Positions 1 through 11,509 of a stretch of 64,000 nt of DNA are shown piece after piece. The notes beneath the pieces were generated by a model, which did no database searches, was not told where the DNA came from, and worked only from the letters and a program-made list of their open reading frames with translations. Position numbers and translations under genes: made by a program. Position 1 is the first letter of the stretch. Each line of letters starts with the position of its first letter. Source of the stretch: Romanomermis culicivorax. Its lineage: Eukaryota; Nematoda; Enoplea; Mermithida; Mermithidae. The stretch spans positions 558,001 to 622,000 of the forward strand of contig CAWUHX010000204.1 in assembly GCA_963922205.1 (NCBI GenBank), written 5' to 3'.

Positions 1-29
1 TTTGGTCAAAATGAATATTGGTACAAGCA

Positions 30-595
30 TGCATGCACATAGGGAGGTCTAGATCCTATGCAGACCTTGATTGACCCTCAGCAGATTCTTGCTGACCCCC
101 ATCAGATTCGACCACCCAGAATTGATAAGGAAGGTGATGAAGGAAAATGGGAAGATGTCATAAAAATGCCAATGATAACGGTTTTTCTAAAACAAATAAA
201 ACTTTAAAAATTGCTGACCAAGCAAATGCTTTCACACTTTGTTATCAAGAAACAAAAAAATTTGCATCCTACACCCTGATTTGACTCCCCCGACAATGAT
301 TTTGAAGATGACGAAGGAAAATGAGCAAGAGACAAGAGAAAGTCATCATAAAAATGGAAATGATGCTGTAGTTTAGCAATTTTTCTCAACAAAGTGTACT
401 TGATTCCAGAAAAGTGCTGTCTAAGCTAATAATTTCACATATCTGACTAATATAGATTGAAGATAATGCTGCTTGGATGTTAGAAGACCTTTCTACGACC
501 TTTCTTTTTGTTATCCAGAACGAAAAAAATTCTATTCCACCCCCTGTCCTGGCTGACCCCAACAGAATTTCTATGCTGCGCATGTATGTATGGTT
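30..595 (-). repeat. Dispersed repeat, CTGCTGGGGGTC family, copy 1
   Basis: This block matches, in reverse orientation, blocks near 49020-49450 and 49975-50410 and more weakly 23230-23575. Shared landmarks are a stretch around 566-592 (colon-like order: CAGAATTTCTATGCTG), a stretch around 470-545 with a GAAAGGTC core on the other strand, and short units of the type AATCTGCTGGGGGTCA near 70-120. The small open frames inside it are not conserved between copies, so I read it as non-coding repeat DNA. Confidence 0.6.
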
Positions 596-833
596 AAGAC
601 TGTAAAATCACGCGTAAGAGTTCTGTTGCGTTCCATAGCAAATGATGACCCGAGAAATTTAATGAGACCCGAAAACTTGGAGAAATGCTTCTGCAGATGC
701 AAAACGTGGACATCTTTTTCTCGATTTGAAGACATATTATGCAGTTAACTTGCAAAAACACGTGTCCGGGTATGCTGTTTTTCTTTGCCGAGGATACTTT
801 CACGTCTCAAGTCTCTTTTGGAAAAGGAGCGCG

Positions 834-1199
834 GGCCGGTTTCATCAAAGAGACTTAAATTCCAGCTGAGCTGCAGCTTAAGCTGTAGCTTACCTTTATA
901 TGTTATACCATAGTCGTTAAGCTGCAGCTCAGCTGTAACCTAACTCATACACACAAAACATATCGGGAAAGTTAAGCTGCAGCTGAGCTGCACCTTATCG
1001 ACAATGTTATAACATACAGCGTTAAGCTACAGCTCAGCTACAGCTTAACTTTCTCGATATGTTTTATGGGCACGAGTTAAACTGCAGCTGAGCTACAGCT
1101 TAACGGCAATGCTATAACATATAGAATTAAGCTACAGCTTAAGCTACAGCTTAAGCTGCAGCTCAGCTGGAGCTTAAGTCTCTTTGATGAAACTGGCCT
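834..1199. mobile_element. Fold-back element rich in AGCTGCAGCT
   Basis: The two ends are inverted copies of each other: GTTTCATCAAAGAGACTTAA after 838 on the left and its complement at the right end before 1196. The interior is a chain of AGCTGCAGCTCAGCTG-like palindromes alternating with AT-rich ATATGTTATA spacers, so the whole block can fold on itself. No open frame of note. A partial relative lies at 27560-27660. I found no convincing target duplication. Confidence 0.75.
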
Positions 1200-1324
1200 C
1201 AGTAATTTCTGTCTGTACCTCTTGCTTGTGCTGAAATGAGCATAAATGAAACCTTAGAAATTACTTAGCCATTCATAAAAAATATATGCAACTTCGAACT
1301 TTAGTGAAATTCAACAGTCTATGA

Positions 1325-2200
1325 TTTGAGAGGCGAAGGTTCAATTGTTGCTTACTCGAGAAACTTTTTTGAATATAAGCGAGTAGGTATCGTCGGTACT
1401 CTGTCGCAAATTAATGCGAATTTCAATATTTGGACAGAAATAAGTGGCGCCACATTACCCATCTCGCTAATGACCTTACAGAGTCAGTTCGGATATCTTG
1501 AACGATCTTGGAAAATGACACTGACTTATTGTACGTAGGCACATCTCATAATAGAATGAAAATAATTATTTGACATTTTTTTTGAAAATACGAATGACGA
1601 AATAATCGTTTTCTGTGAATTGGACTTGGCTGCTGTCCAAATGAAAAAGTTCTCTTCGACAATAATAAAAGGATGTTATTGTGATTTTTCGTATTTTTGA
1701 TCATAATAATGCACTACGATTTTAGAAACAACCAATCAACCCTTCGGGTTTTTTCTCCTTCCAATATCACCATATTGGGTTCTTTTTTCATTTAGAAGCT
1801 GACATGAGGTTGTCTTCGCGACCTTAGGGGTAGTTCCCAGAGGTTTCGCACTGCTCACCGTCATGTTAGTTTTATTTGATTAATATTTTGCTGCTGTATT
1901 TTTTATTGTTGATCTTTAGAATCTCGTGTAGCCCCGATCGGTCTGTCTGTTATTTTTGAGGGGCATTAGATGAGCGCTGAAAAAAGATTTTTTGTTAGTT
2001 TTGACAGGTCATTCGGTTTTCGTAACTAAGTAGGAACCTCTTTTTGAAAATGCGGATAATTTTTCGAAACTCGTCCTCCTGTAGACACCGCCTTAAACAG
2101 TTGAAAATTTCTATACATTACCGAGAAAACAGTGCTTTGCATCGAAATTTGAATGCGGAATCGTGCAGTCAGTTGTCAAACTAATGACTTCAGTTCGGGC
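1325..2200. repeat. Long dispersed repeat, copy 1 (uninterrupted)
   Basis: It aligns by eye over almost its whole length with 13430-14080 plus 15178-15320. Examples are AATACGAATGACGAAAT at ~1588 and ~13650, CTCGTGTAGCCCC at ~1922 and ~13972, and GAATCGTGCAGTCAGTTG at ~2157 and ~15270. No conserved reading frame runs through both copies. Copy 2 is interrupted by a fold-back element, so this copy serves as the empty-site reference. Confidence 0.8.
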
Positions 2201-2757
2201 AGTCCGTTTATCCTGCTTGTTCTAGAAAAACGGGTCTAACACTTAAATTTACGTGAAACAAGTAAAACCATTAGATTTTAAAGGTCCCGAACATAGGATC
2301 TAACGATCTAAGGACGTAACAATTTTACTAACAAAAATTGTACAAAAATTTTGTAAAACCATTAGATTTTTTAAAAAAATTGATACTGCAGCTGTTGGCT
2401 GTAGTCCGTCAAATAGTCGCTTTGCTCTGCATTCTTGTGAAAACTTTCGAAAAACGTCAGAGGGTCATGGTATCTCATAATGAAAGGGTTTTTAAATTTT
2501 AAAACAAAACATGGAAAATCGTGTCCCGAGGCAGTGAAAAAGATGTCCCGAAAACAATGTTTAAGCATAGGGAATAATCGATAAACGTGTCCCAAATACG
2601 TAAAAAATGTGTCCTGAACAAAATTTTTCGTGAAAATTTAGCAGAAAATGAGTAAAACCATAAGATCGATAGATTCTATGACCCCCAGGCGTTTTTAAAA
2701 AATATTTTGGGAGACGTTGTGTCATCAATTTAACGTCCGAGTTGGTCGAGGAACATT
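2201..2757. other. AT-rich intergenic stretch, nothing recognised
   Basis: Only short non-conserved open frames and A/T runs are visible. GTAAAACCATTAGATTTT recurs at ~2261 and ~2354, a small direct repeat. Confidence 0.5.
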
Positions 2758-2895
2758 GAGGTGGAATTTTACCCGTTGGGGCTTCGGGCCTTCTTTCTAC
2801 ATGGAAGTCGAATTTTACACGTTGAAACTTCAGGCGTACTCTCTGCATGGAAGTCGAATTTTACACCTTGAAGCTTCTGGCGTACTTTCTACACC
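2758..2895. repeat. Minisatellite, about 46-bp unit, three copies
   Basis: Unit starts recur at ~2761, ~2807 and ~2853, each with a GTSGAATTTTACMC core followed by GTTGRRGCTTC. The next 150 bp hold two looser repeats of a CTACACCC..TGTATCGCC motif. Open frames crossing it are repeat translations. Confidence 0.7.
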
Positions 2896-3059
2896 CCCTG
2901 TATCGCCTTGCGCGTTACACGAATTCTGATCGTTGGCTATACTTTCTACACCCATGTATCGCCCCACACAGTCAAGGCGGTAAACATTGATGTATATGTT
3001 TCCTACAGAGGTATCTTTTGTGTACCCCCTGTACGGGCCTGTATAACTACTCCCATTGT

Positions 3060-4210
3060 TATAAGAAGTCACAAAATCGTAATTTTATGCCTTTTTTTGA
3101 ATGATGAGAGACCCGTAGGCAAAATATTTCATAAATCTTGACGTCAAAAAAATTAGTCCTTATTTCTCAAGAAGCGCACAATAGATTATCATGAGACGAT
3201 GGCAAATGATGGGACCGAACGATAAGATAGACCAATTAAAAATCAACATATTTAAGATTAATCATATTTAATCTTTTTTTAAATGAATTCAAACATTTCG
3301 AATGTCCAATATAGATATATACACATAGTTTTCAAAAAAAAATACCGCCGACTTCGCCAATTCAGTGTGCAAATGTACTTTCAGAATTCAAAGTCAAAGT
3401 TAACTATATAATTCTAATTTTCAGAACGAAAATGAGAGGATGACACAAAAATTCACTTTTTTTACATGCTGCGAATAAACTCACGAACAAAATGTTTTAT
3501 GGCTATCTTCGAGCATTTTTGTTCCTTGATTGAGGGAGCTTCTCATTTTCTGATTTATTAATGAAAATTATGCATGATATGGCAATAATCTGGTCGTTTT
3601 GACATGAGAAATAATTGGAAATTATCCCTGACCTTGGTTTTTTGCAAATCTTTGCTTAGTGAAAGCTTCTAATTTGAATTTATTTCAATTATATGTGATT
3701 AAACAGAGCTTATTAATGCCAGGATAAAATGATATTATGTAGAGCCTCCATTTCTTAGCCAGTCTTGATCGGCGTTATGCCACACATTTCTTTGCATGTC
3801 ACACATTCAGGAGCATTTCACGATAGATATCTAAACGTTTCTGACCACATGATTTTTTCGATTCATCAATTTCCCTTGATAACAATAAACGCTGCGAACA
3901 AAATAGCCGTTTGGGGAGGATGAAAAACTGGGATTGGTCCGCAGGACACCAGTGGAAAGCACACCGAGTAACTTTGGTCCATCTTTCCAAGTGAGGCTTG
4001 ATGACGAAAAAAGTGTATCAGAAACCTTTACCGTAAGCCGATGTCTCTTCTCCACAAGTCATCTGTAACGACAAATATCATGTCTTGATATAAGATTTAT
4101 CTAAACATAAAAAAGAACGTGATATCACAAAAAAATTATGACCATGTCCACAAATTTGCAGTTAGTCTCATTGTGATAGCAGAAAATTGTGGGAATAAGA
4201 AATAGTACTT
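3060..4210. other. Intergenic AT-rich DNA, no gene seen
   Basis: No frame with recognisable protein similarity and no clear repeat boundary. Minus-strand frames at 3799-4055 are short and show no family features. Confidence 0.5.
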
Positions 4211-4212
4211 GC

Positions 4213-4444
4213 TATAAGTATATTTTTTGTCAAATGCCTCTAAATAAAACAAGTGCAAAGCAAGTACTATTCCATATCTTTACAGTTTTTGCTGAACAAT
4301 GTTTCATGTCGGACTGCAAAGTTCTGAATATAGTCATTATTCTTCGAATGAAAATCTTACTGTAAAGGCTTTGCGTAAATATTGCTATCGATAGTATTGA
4401 TTTTCGTCACTTTTTTGGAAGCATTTTTATAAAAAATTAGACTA
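4213..4444. mobile_element. MITE of the TATAGTCTG family (diverged copy)
   Basis: It starts with a diverged form of the family end (CTATAAGT..TTTTTTGTCAAATG) and finishes with GGAAGCATTTTTATAAAA, the complementary end. The middle carries the family's ACTGTAAAG..TTTTCGTCACTTTT segment. Non-coding. The best complete copy is at 55866-56031. Confidence 0.5.
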
Positions 4445-5213
4445 GAGTTTTATTATTTTGAAGCACTTCAAGAAAAATAGAATGTGAACTCAGTGGGTGT
4501 TATTCAGAAAAAAAACGTTCATCAAAATACGAGCTCAGCAATGCGCACGTAACAATTGTAATTGAGCTTCCGAACATAATTTGTATGACGCTTGGCATCT
4601 AGTATGAAATTTTTTGTCAGATAATTATTTCTCGATTTCTCGTGATTTCATACTGTTCCACTCAACGTTTCGAGGACATTCACCTGGCGATATTTCTCAA
4701 AGATGTTAGTGCGATGTTGAACGGTCGCTAACCCCCATAATGTAAACATTTCATAATCACAGTGCTGCATTTTTTAATCACGACCAGCTTTCGACATTGA
4801 TTAGCATGATTTCTAGAAGGTTTTATATTTCTCGAAGGTTTTATTTTCCTCCAATAATAACTGAACTTTTCACCAATGCACGGGTTGGAGATGAACTGCC
4901 TTATAGGGGGAGATGGTACACCACCCGAGCTCTTTTTCGCATTAAACTCATCATTTATGTGCTAGGATTCAGGGCGGTCGAAATCGAAATTTAAGTGGTG
5001 CGTTCCATTTGTTCGCCTACTACATATGCGATTTTTGTGCTGCGGATAAAACCTTCATCGAGAAAAAGGAATTGATTCTTCAGAATATCAGCTTGAACTA
5101 CATATGACTGTCTGTAAAAAGTAGAAGCCGCGATTTAATACGAGGTCGACATCTGACTGCACAACTTTTCAGCAATACTTCTAGGGATTTTCGGGAGAAA
5201 TTTTTATATTTAG
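4445..5213. other. Upstream region of the first receptor gene
   Basis: No reading frame with family features. No promoter motif can be assigned with confidence. Confidence 0.4.
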
Positions 5214-5586
5214 ATGGAAACAATGAACAACAACTCAACTAACACCCCGAAAAGATGCTCCGACTTGCGGGTCAACAAATTATTCTTGTTTGAATCGTTT
5301 TTGATGTTACTACTGGCGTCGATAGCTGTCTGCGTGATTTCGATGAAAATTAGAATCACTTTGCGTAGCGGCGGCGCTACGCCCGTCAACGTCAAATTGT
5401 TATTTTTGAGCTGTTTGATAGCTTCGATTCTAAGATCGAGTCAGTTTTTGTTTGCTTTTTTCTACTACATATTACTTTTCGTCCGTCGTCGGATTGTGGT
5501 CCCTTTCGACTTGAATTTGTGCATCGTGCTTCAGTATTTCTATGTGGTGCCGGCGCAAGTGGATTATTGTTTGTTATTTTTTATTG
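5214..5586 (+). CDS. Receptor 1, exon 1 (TM1-TM3)
   Basis: 373 nt, ending ATT-G before the donor GTAAGC. It holds the extracellular N-terminus and the first three hydrophobic segments. The paralogue's first exon is exactly as long and ends at the same FFIG codons. Confidence 0.85.
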
Positions 5587-8500
5587 GTAAGCATTCAGGA
5601 TATTCGTCGTTTCTCCAAAAAATGATTGTCTCACTTTGGCGCTCGTCTCACTTTTGCACCCATCTCACTTTGGCGGCCGTCTCACTTTGGCGTCCAACGT
5701 CGTAGGCGCCAAAATGGGACTGTTGTCTTACTTTGGCGCCCGTCTCACTTTGGTGCCCATTGTTTGATAATGATTTTTCTTGGAATTCCTAACTTGGCTC
5801 TCGTTTCACTTTGGCGCCCTATCATAGTCTGCTTTTCGGCATTCATGCTGATCATGTATATGGCTGAATTCCCATTCCCCGAAGGTCCTGTTTCTCCGAA
5901 ATTCCTCTTTCCCCGAGGAATGAAAGTCCCTATTCCTCAAAATTGTCAAATCCCATTTCCCCAAAAATAGTTGAAAGCTATTTTTAGATTTCATATTGTA
6001 AATTGCTCATTTTCTCTGAGAACATTGTAAATTGTAGGATTTTGCACAAAAGTCACACGGTAATAAAAATTAGTGAAAAATTGGCAAAAAATCATGGACA
6101 CGAACTGTAGCATGACCCATGGGATTCCCATGACTGTTGCAAGAAACGCATTCGAAGTACATGACTTCAACACCAATGACCAACCGTTTAACTTTTTTCT
6201 TTTTGAACAAATGAAGAAGATCCGGATTAACTCTACTTTTAAAAACCAGCATTGACATTTGACAATACAAAGACACGATAAAGCAGGCTTCCTCGGAATC
6301 AGCCATTTTAGTTTCATGAAGAGTGTTTTTATTGAGTGAAGTTTAGCAGCTTAACTGATTGTCATATTTTCCACCATTTAGTGCGGTAAGTTTGTTGGCT
6401 GATTAAAATAATCCAGGATTACGTTTAATTCCCGATTATGTTATCATCGATTAAAATTTGGACCTTTTGTAGTAGTTCACCACCACTATTTTTTTCATAT
6501 TTTTTTCATTTTTTTAGTTTTTCGGCGATTTTTTTTGTCATCAGGTAGGTTTCGAACCTACAACCTTTTGATTCAAAAAATCCAATGCGTTACCATCAAG
6601 CCAAACACTCACTTAAAAATTAACCTTTTAATTCCCATTTATTATTTTCATTATTTCAATCAACTTTGCATTATGGACACGCCCAAAAAGCTGCAATATT
6701 ATTCAATAAAGCCTAAGCCTAAGCCAAAAAAATAGTGGTGGTGAACTACTACAAAAGGACCTAAAATTTAATCGGCGATTAAAATAATCGGTAAGCTCGT
6801 CAGCCCATTAAAGGACGATTACGTAATCACCATTAAAAAATATAAGTCAATTAAAATCATCCTACAGTAAGTCGCCTTTCGCCATGAATTTATCGTTATC
6901 AATTTTTCTCGTGATATCTACTTCAAAATCCACGTGTCCCTTGAAAACCACTAATTTTGATTCTGAAGAAATTGAATTATTTTGAAGAATTTAAATAATA
7001 TAATTTATTGTAGGGCTTAAAGTTTTTATAAAAAAATTTTTATATAATTTTTATTTAAAAAATTTTGTTTTCAAATAAATTTTCTTGTTTATTTTTTATT
7101 TTTATTATTTTATCCAATTAGCTCTCTTGCACTGTCCTTACATAATTCAAATCGTGACCAGAACTTATGATCTGAATATGCTTCCATCGAATTCGATCTG
7201 TCCAGGAAATGACGAATTTGTACTTGATTTTCTGTTTCATTCTTGTTTAAACTTGATTTTCTGCTTCATCCTCATTTAGATCGTCCAAAAAATCAACAAA
7301 ATTTATTTTTTACCTATTAAACCGACTATGCAATCGCAAGAACATATATAATCGGCCTTTTAAACCTGGGCTGGGGCAGGATTGAAAACTCAGATTATTA
7401 TAATCGCCCATTATGATAATGGAGCTTTAACCGGCTGACGAACTTACCAATTGCTTTATTCCTGGAAAACTTATAACTTGTTAATTAGGACATACAATGC
7501 GCCAAAGTAGGACGGGCGCCAAAGTGAGATAGACGCCAAAGTGGGACGGGCGCCAAGGTGAAATGAGCGCCAAAGTGGGACACAGCTTGAGCGCCAAAGT
7601 GAGACAAAGCGCCAAAGTGAGACGGGCGCCAACGTCAGACTGTATCCAAAAAATTAGGCCATTTTTCAAACCACACGTCAAAAAGATTCATCGCTTAAAC
7701 TCTTTTTGGAGACTCGCAAGTTTTGGCTGTCCAGAAGTTCATTCATCCAGAAAGTTGTCTATTTAATTTATTGTTATCATATCTGCTCTAGTCCTTTTTT
7801 CATACAAGCTGCATGCCAAAACTAACCAAATTAGACCACACAGTAACCTCATATATAGATATGGCCTATTTCAATGCGATCAAAAATTTCTTCACAAATA
7901 GATGCATCAAACTAGACGTCCGAGAAATACTGAAAACCACAATTTGGAATGTTTAGTCTGTTTTTTGTAAAATGTTTCCAAATGGAAAAGTGACACAAAT
8001 CAGTACTGCCGTCAAAATCATTAACATCCCTTATCGTAAAAATTTTCACTCGAAAAATTGTTGAAGGGGAGTTTAGTATGCTCACAAATTTTCAGTCCTA
8101 TAACCGGAAAATCGTGAAAATCTGAAATATGTTGTAATTAGGCCTGCGTATACCCTAGCTACCTGGATGCGGTTCTTGGGAGCTCCAATCTGGTTCTAAC
8201 CCCTGACACTAACCTGGCGAGATTTATGGCAGAAAGGGAGAGAGACACCACACCTAGCCCAAAGACTTAGAAACGAACGGGTTTATTAAGGTAGAGAACG
8301 AAAAAACAAAACAGGATTAGAGGAAACTACAAAAGTGCCACACGAAAACCTAAACACCACTTGGGTCTGCACTAAGAGTTGCAGTACCCCGGGAGACCCA
8401 ACCCGGGTCCTGTACCAATTCTTCCTGAAGAGAAGCCAACTAATTCCCACAATCAAAATAATGAGGGACAGTGAACTGGCCCACGAAGAAAACACTCACT

Positions 8501-10577
8501 ACTGTCAAACGAAACGTTGGCCAAGCGACACTAGTCGGCGTAGGATGCCACACGAAAATTATAGGATAATAATAAAAATGACGAAATGCTCCGTGGCCCA
8601 ACAGGCGTCACCAATCACTAGACAATATTTTACGAGGAATGAATAAACCTGGCGGGCGTCGCCAAACATCAACCAAAATCGTCTATGCAAAACAATCTCA
8701 TCCATTTATAGATTTTGTACCAAAAATAATGTGACACAAACCGTTTTGAAAGTTTTGTTTATCTAATAAAAAGTGAACTTACTTTAGCAACAAAGGACTC
8801 TAGAGAATAAAAAGAATAATAATTAGAGGACCAAAGGTCAGAGGAATTGACCCTCTGACAAATACTAATTGCTCCCCACTTTCATTATCTTGAAGTATTT
8901 CACGAATAACAGACTACAATATTTCCATCTTGAATAGACTCGTTAGAGTGTTGAGTTTGATCGAAATCTGCTAGCCTTCAACAAATCAACCAACTTGAAA
9001 CAGAGGCAAAAATTAATCATGTACTGGTGCGAAACTTGAAAAATTTTATTTTTGTGTTGAAAACATAATCTTGCTTTGATCAAAAAGCCACGAAATTCAG
9101 TTACTCTAGAAAACCTTGCCGGCTCATTGATGAAAACTTGGTGAGTTTCTGGCCTGGCTCTGACCGGCATCTTTCTACCTACTGCTAATCCGGAGATAGA
9201 TGTTATCACTGAAGTACGATATCTGACTAGAACTAGACTAACTTTATCAACTTTAAGCCGTGGAACGCATATGGATAACATTTCGCTTGGACCCCGTCAA
9301 ATACTCCTCCGGGTCTTGGCTTTACAGTCCAGCTTGTATCATTACTGCATGGGCTCTCAGCACCACCCAATACATCTGCAATATGTCGTTGCACGGTATT
9401 TTCGACCCCGATCCCAAATTGGTCTGTTTTTGCTACATCAACGTCCTATGGCCGGCCAAGGCTTTGACCGTCGGCCCTTTTGCCATTATTAGCTTGCAAG
9501 TGGCCACCTGCGCCGCTTATGTTTTCGTCTATTTCAAAAATAGGAGTAAATTGTTCGGCATCAACAGAGCCCAACAAACGTTGAGCCAACGTTTCACGAT
9601 TTGGTCCAATATTCGTACGACAAAATGGCTGATGCCCATAACGTTGTTGAATTCGTTGCTCGGCTGTCTATTGATGGTGATGGTGTATTTGGGTAGGATG
9701 ATTTTCAACGAAGGTTTCACACCCGGATATTTGTGCTACTTGCATCTATGTTTCATCATTTTTTGCTTGCAAGACGTTGCCGTACCACTGTTGGCCCTGA
9801 AGTAAGATTTTATCAAGCCTTTCTAAGCTTTGTAAAACCCAGAGTGGATGTTACTCTACTGTCTTTTTTGTAGACTTATTCTTGAGCTCATTATAGAATG
9901 TGTGTCCTGTCGACAAGATTTTATGAAATTTCAAATGTTTGAGGCTGAATTTCATAAGATTTTAGTCAAAGACCTTTGAAACTTTTCTGATAGTAATAAT
10001 GATAAACGTAGTACGCAGTAGTAGTAGTGAATTGCCGTAATGGTAGTAGTAATGATAGCCGTAATAATACTGTAGTATGAGTGGGGTGATTTAGAAATTG
10101 TACAGTTATCATCCAATGCCTAAACTCACTCTACAATTACTGTAGTGTTGTGTTTGAAAACTTATATTCATTGTATCTAATTTTTTAAGGTATAATGTGA
10201 CCCAACAAACTACCGCTCGTGATATTTATCCAAAAATTTTCAATCTTTCGTTCGTCATAAAATTGTTTTCGATGGACAACGATCATAACGAACTTCACAT
10301 TCTCAATCAACAAAACGGTGAATCAAAAGCAGCGGTCGTCATTAGCGATCCGAAATTCGAAAATGAGTTCCAAAATCGAATCGATAAAGATCAAAATTTT
10401 TGTCAGACCACTATTTCGGACGGCGGTACCGGTAAAAATAAAATTTCGCTGGAGAAGACGACCACCTTTCTCAATCATCGACCTACAATATTGAACGAAC
10501 GGCGAAAAATCTTCGATTACAGGGTTCATCCGGAAGATTATCACGACATGTTAGCCGGTATGTGGGACAAGCGTTGA
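5214..10577 (+). CDS. Nematode Sra/Sre-type chemoreceptor-like GPCR, paralogue 1 (3 exons)
   Basis: Exons 5214-5586, 9258-9801 and 10190-10577 join in phase 1 and phase 2 to an intact 434-residue protein. Seen: seven hydrophobic segments (three in exon 1, four in exon 2), an Asn-rich N-terminus, the block TPVNVKLLFLS before TM2, VERIW right after TM3, and LSQRFTIWSNIRTTKWLMP before TM6, followed by a polar tail. Family knowledge: ER-x-x-A after TM3 and a basic LSxRYQxxEN-like block before TM6 are hallmarks of nematode Sra/Sra-superfamily receptors, mostly expressed in chemosensory neurons; here the Ala of the first motif is not kept. Inference: a plasma-membrane receptor with unknown ligand. 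The ATG at 5214 is preferred because the paralogue at 22005 aligns with it and gives an equal first exon. Intron 1 is 3.7 kb and full of transposons. Confidence 0.82.
6460..6761. mobile_element. 302-bp miniature inverted-repeat element with 8-bp target duplication (hAT-like)
   Basis: The ends are 36-bp inverted repeats with one mismatch, beginning GGACCTTTTGTAGTAGTTCA on the left and GGTCCTTTTGTAGTAGTTCA on the right. TAAAATTT stands immediately outside both ends (6452-6459 and 6762-6769), a perfect 8-bp target duplication. Eight-base duplications are typical of hAT transposons; these termini lack the usual hAT CAG start, so the superfamily call is inference. No transposase. The interior carries a tRNA-like segment. 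Confidence 0.88.
6538..6610 (-). other. tRNA-like segment inside the miniature element
   Basis: On the minus strand there is a perfect T arm (GTAGG, loop TTCGAAA, CCTAC) and an A-box-like TGGCTTGATGG upstream at roughly tRNA spacing. The acceptor strands do not pair and the anticodon stem is imperfect. It looks like a tRNA-derived RNA polymerase III promoter rather than a working tRNA. Confidence 0.5.
7949..8130 (+). mobile_element. MITE of the TATAGTCTG family, left part
   Basis: It begins TTTAGTCTGTTTTTTGTAAA and carries the family blocks CAGTACTG.CGTCAAAATCA, AAAATTGTTGAAGG and AGTATGCTCACAAATTTTCA. The right end is missing where the next segment starts. Confidence 0.65.
8145..8668 (-). 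mobile_element. Possible solo LTR
   Basis: This 524-bp block looks more GC-rich than its surroundings and runs from TG to CA. On the minus strand it has an AATAAA signal (around 8281-8286, CCTTAATAAACCC) about 140 bp from its 3' end, as in an R region. The 103-residue + frame here shows no protein family features. Against the call: the bases flanking it do not form a target duplication. An unclassified repeat is the alternative. Confidence 0.3.
8669..9257. other. Rest of receptor 1 intron 1
   Basis: No repeat boundary recognised. The acceptor is AAG before 9258. The minus-strand frame at 8943-9281 overlaps the exon border and shows no family features. Confidence 0.5.
9258..9801 (+). CDS. Receptor 1, exon 2 (TM4-TM7)
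   Basis: 544 nt (paralogue 550). It opens with the split Ala codon and VERIWITF, then TM4, an extracellular loop with CFCYIN, TM5, a basic loop ending IWSNIRTTKWLMP, TM6 and TM7. Donor GTAAGA follows codon bases AA (phase 2). Confidence 0.85.
10004..10075. repeat. GTA-rich microsatellite in intron 2
   Basis: Imperfect GTA/ATA trinucleotide run within the 388-bp intron 2 of receptor 1. Confidence 0.6.
10190..10577 (+). CDS. Receptor 1, exon 3 (cytoplasmic tail)
   Basis: After the junction (KYNVTQQ) there is a polar, probably disordered tail of ~125 residues ending in TGA. The last 25 residues keep a pattern shared with the paralogue: R-R/K-x-I-x-DY-x-V-x(4)-YH-x-x-L-x(3)-W. Confidence 0.8.
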
Positions 10578-11509
10578 TAAATGCAGTAATATCTTATCAT
10601 GGTACTATTTGATAGCGAATTTTTTCCGGCTTGTCGAATCATGTGTAAATTTTGTTGTAGCCAACATTGCTTGAAACATAATCGAAGATTATTTATTCAA
10701 TCATGTTTGAGTAAAATATGTTCAAAAACTTTGATTGTTCCACGCGCAATTACCACAAATTTTAGTGACTTTTTCGAACACAATTTTTGATTACTCGACA
10801 ATTTTTTTAACTTTTAAGACTAAATTTTTTAGCTGCTTTATATCTTTATCTCTTTCTCTTTTTGAAATTATACAGTTTTTTGCTTTACAAGTCATTCATT
10901 GTTTTTACATTTTTATCTCACAATCAAACGCCAACTCTAGACTTTTCCAAATTGATGTTTGTGAAATGGAACTTTCGATGTCTGTACTTTCAAATCATCG
11001 GTTGGTGATGAAGCTTCAGTCCATTAAGTTGTCGACTTTGCTAAGCAAGAAAAATGATTTCGTTGGATTCTCAGAAGTTCATATGATGAAGTAACACTGC
11101 AAACCTGAAGTTGAACATACAAATTTCTGGCGTCATTAAGGATGCTCGATTTAATAATGATCGACATCAGAAAAATCAAATTTTGGCTTGAATTTACCGA
11201 TTTTGTTTTTTTTCTAGTTCGATTTTTCGAGCGCCATTTGAAGGGATGTTTTTTTTCGATTTTTGATTGTGAATAGATAAATTCAATCTTGCGATCAAAT
11301 TTCTACAGATTCTTTCTTTCAGTTCCTACTTGACCGCTGATTCTTCGTTTGTACTTTCAAATAATCAGCTCGTAGTAAATTTCAGTGTATTCGACTGTTG
11401 TGAGAGTTAGACAACTAAAGGATTGCTTCAAGCTAACCACGTGAACTTATTATGAATCCATATTACAACACAATGCCAAAGAACCATTATTTTGTTATTT
11501 TTTTGAAGA
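10578..11509. other. 3' flank of receptor 1, no gene seen
   Basis: AT-rich. Open frames at 10599-11094 are low-complexity (F/S/L-rich) and unsupported. No clear AATAAA close to the stop codon. Confidence 0.45.

Larger units (their letters stand above)
6385..7448. mobile_element. Composite element with GGTAAGYTCGTCAGC ends
   Basis: The end GGTAAGYTYGTYRGC..ATTAAA occurs at 6385 (+), 6790 (+) and, inverted, finishing at 7448. The pair 6790-7448 makes a 659-bp unit with ~24-bp inverted ends, with TTAAA and GATTA runs inside them. The 6385 end appears to be a partial second copy into which the 6460-6761 element was inserted. AT-rich and non-coding. Confidence 0.65.
5626..7645. mobile_element. 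Fold-back element with GTCTCACTTTGGCGCCC repeats at both ends
   Basis: From ~5626 to ~5815 a unit of about 17-19 bp, GTCTCACTTTGGCGCCC, is repeated imperfectly. From ~7499 to ~7645 the same unit runs in the opposite orientation (GGGCGCCAAAGTGAGAC). This is the layout of Foldback transposons, whose inverted ends consist of short tandem repeats. The open frames over both arms are translations of the repeat. Other mobile DNA (6385-7448) sits between the arms. The whole block is in intron 1 of the receptor gene. Confidence 0.7.

Noticed and set aside
5626-5970. 114-residue + frame with repeated SHFGARLTFAP/SLWRP peptides
   Set aside because: It is the translation of the GTCTCACTTTGGCGCCC tandem unit; the same unit reads in the opposite direction at 7499-7645.
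9271-9492. Alternative + frame MDNISLGPRQ inside receptor 1 exon 2
   Set aside because: A shadow of the exon. The other frame carries all motifs shared with paralogue 2.
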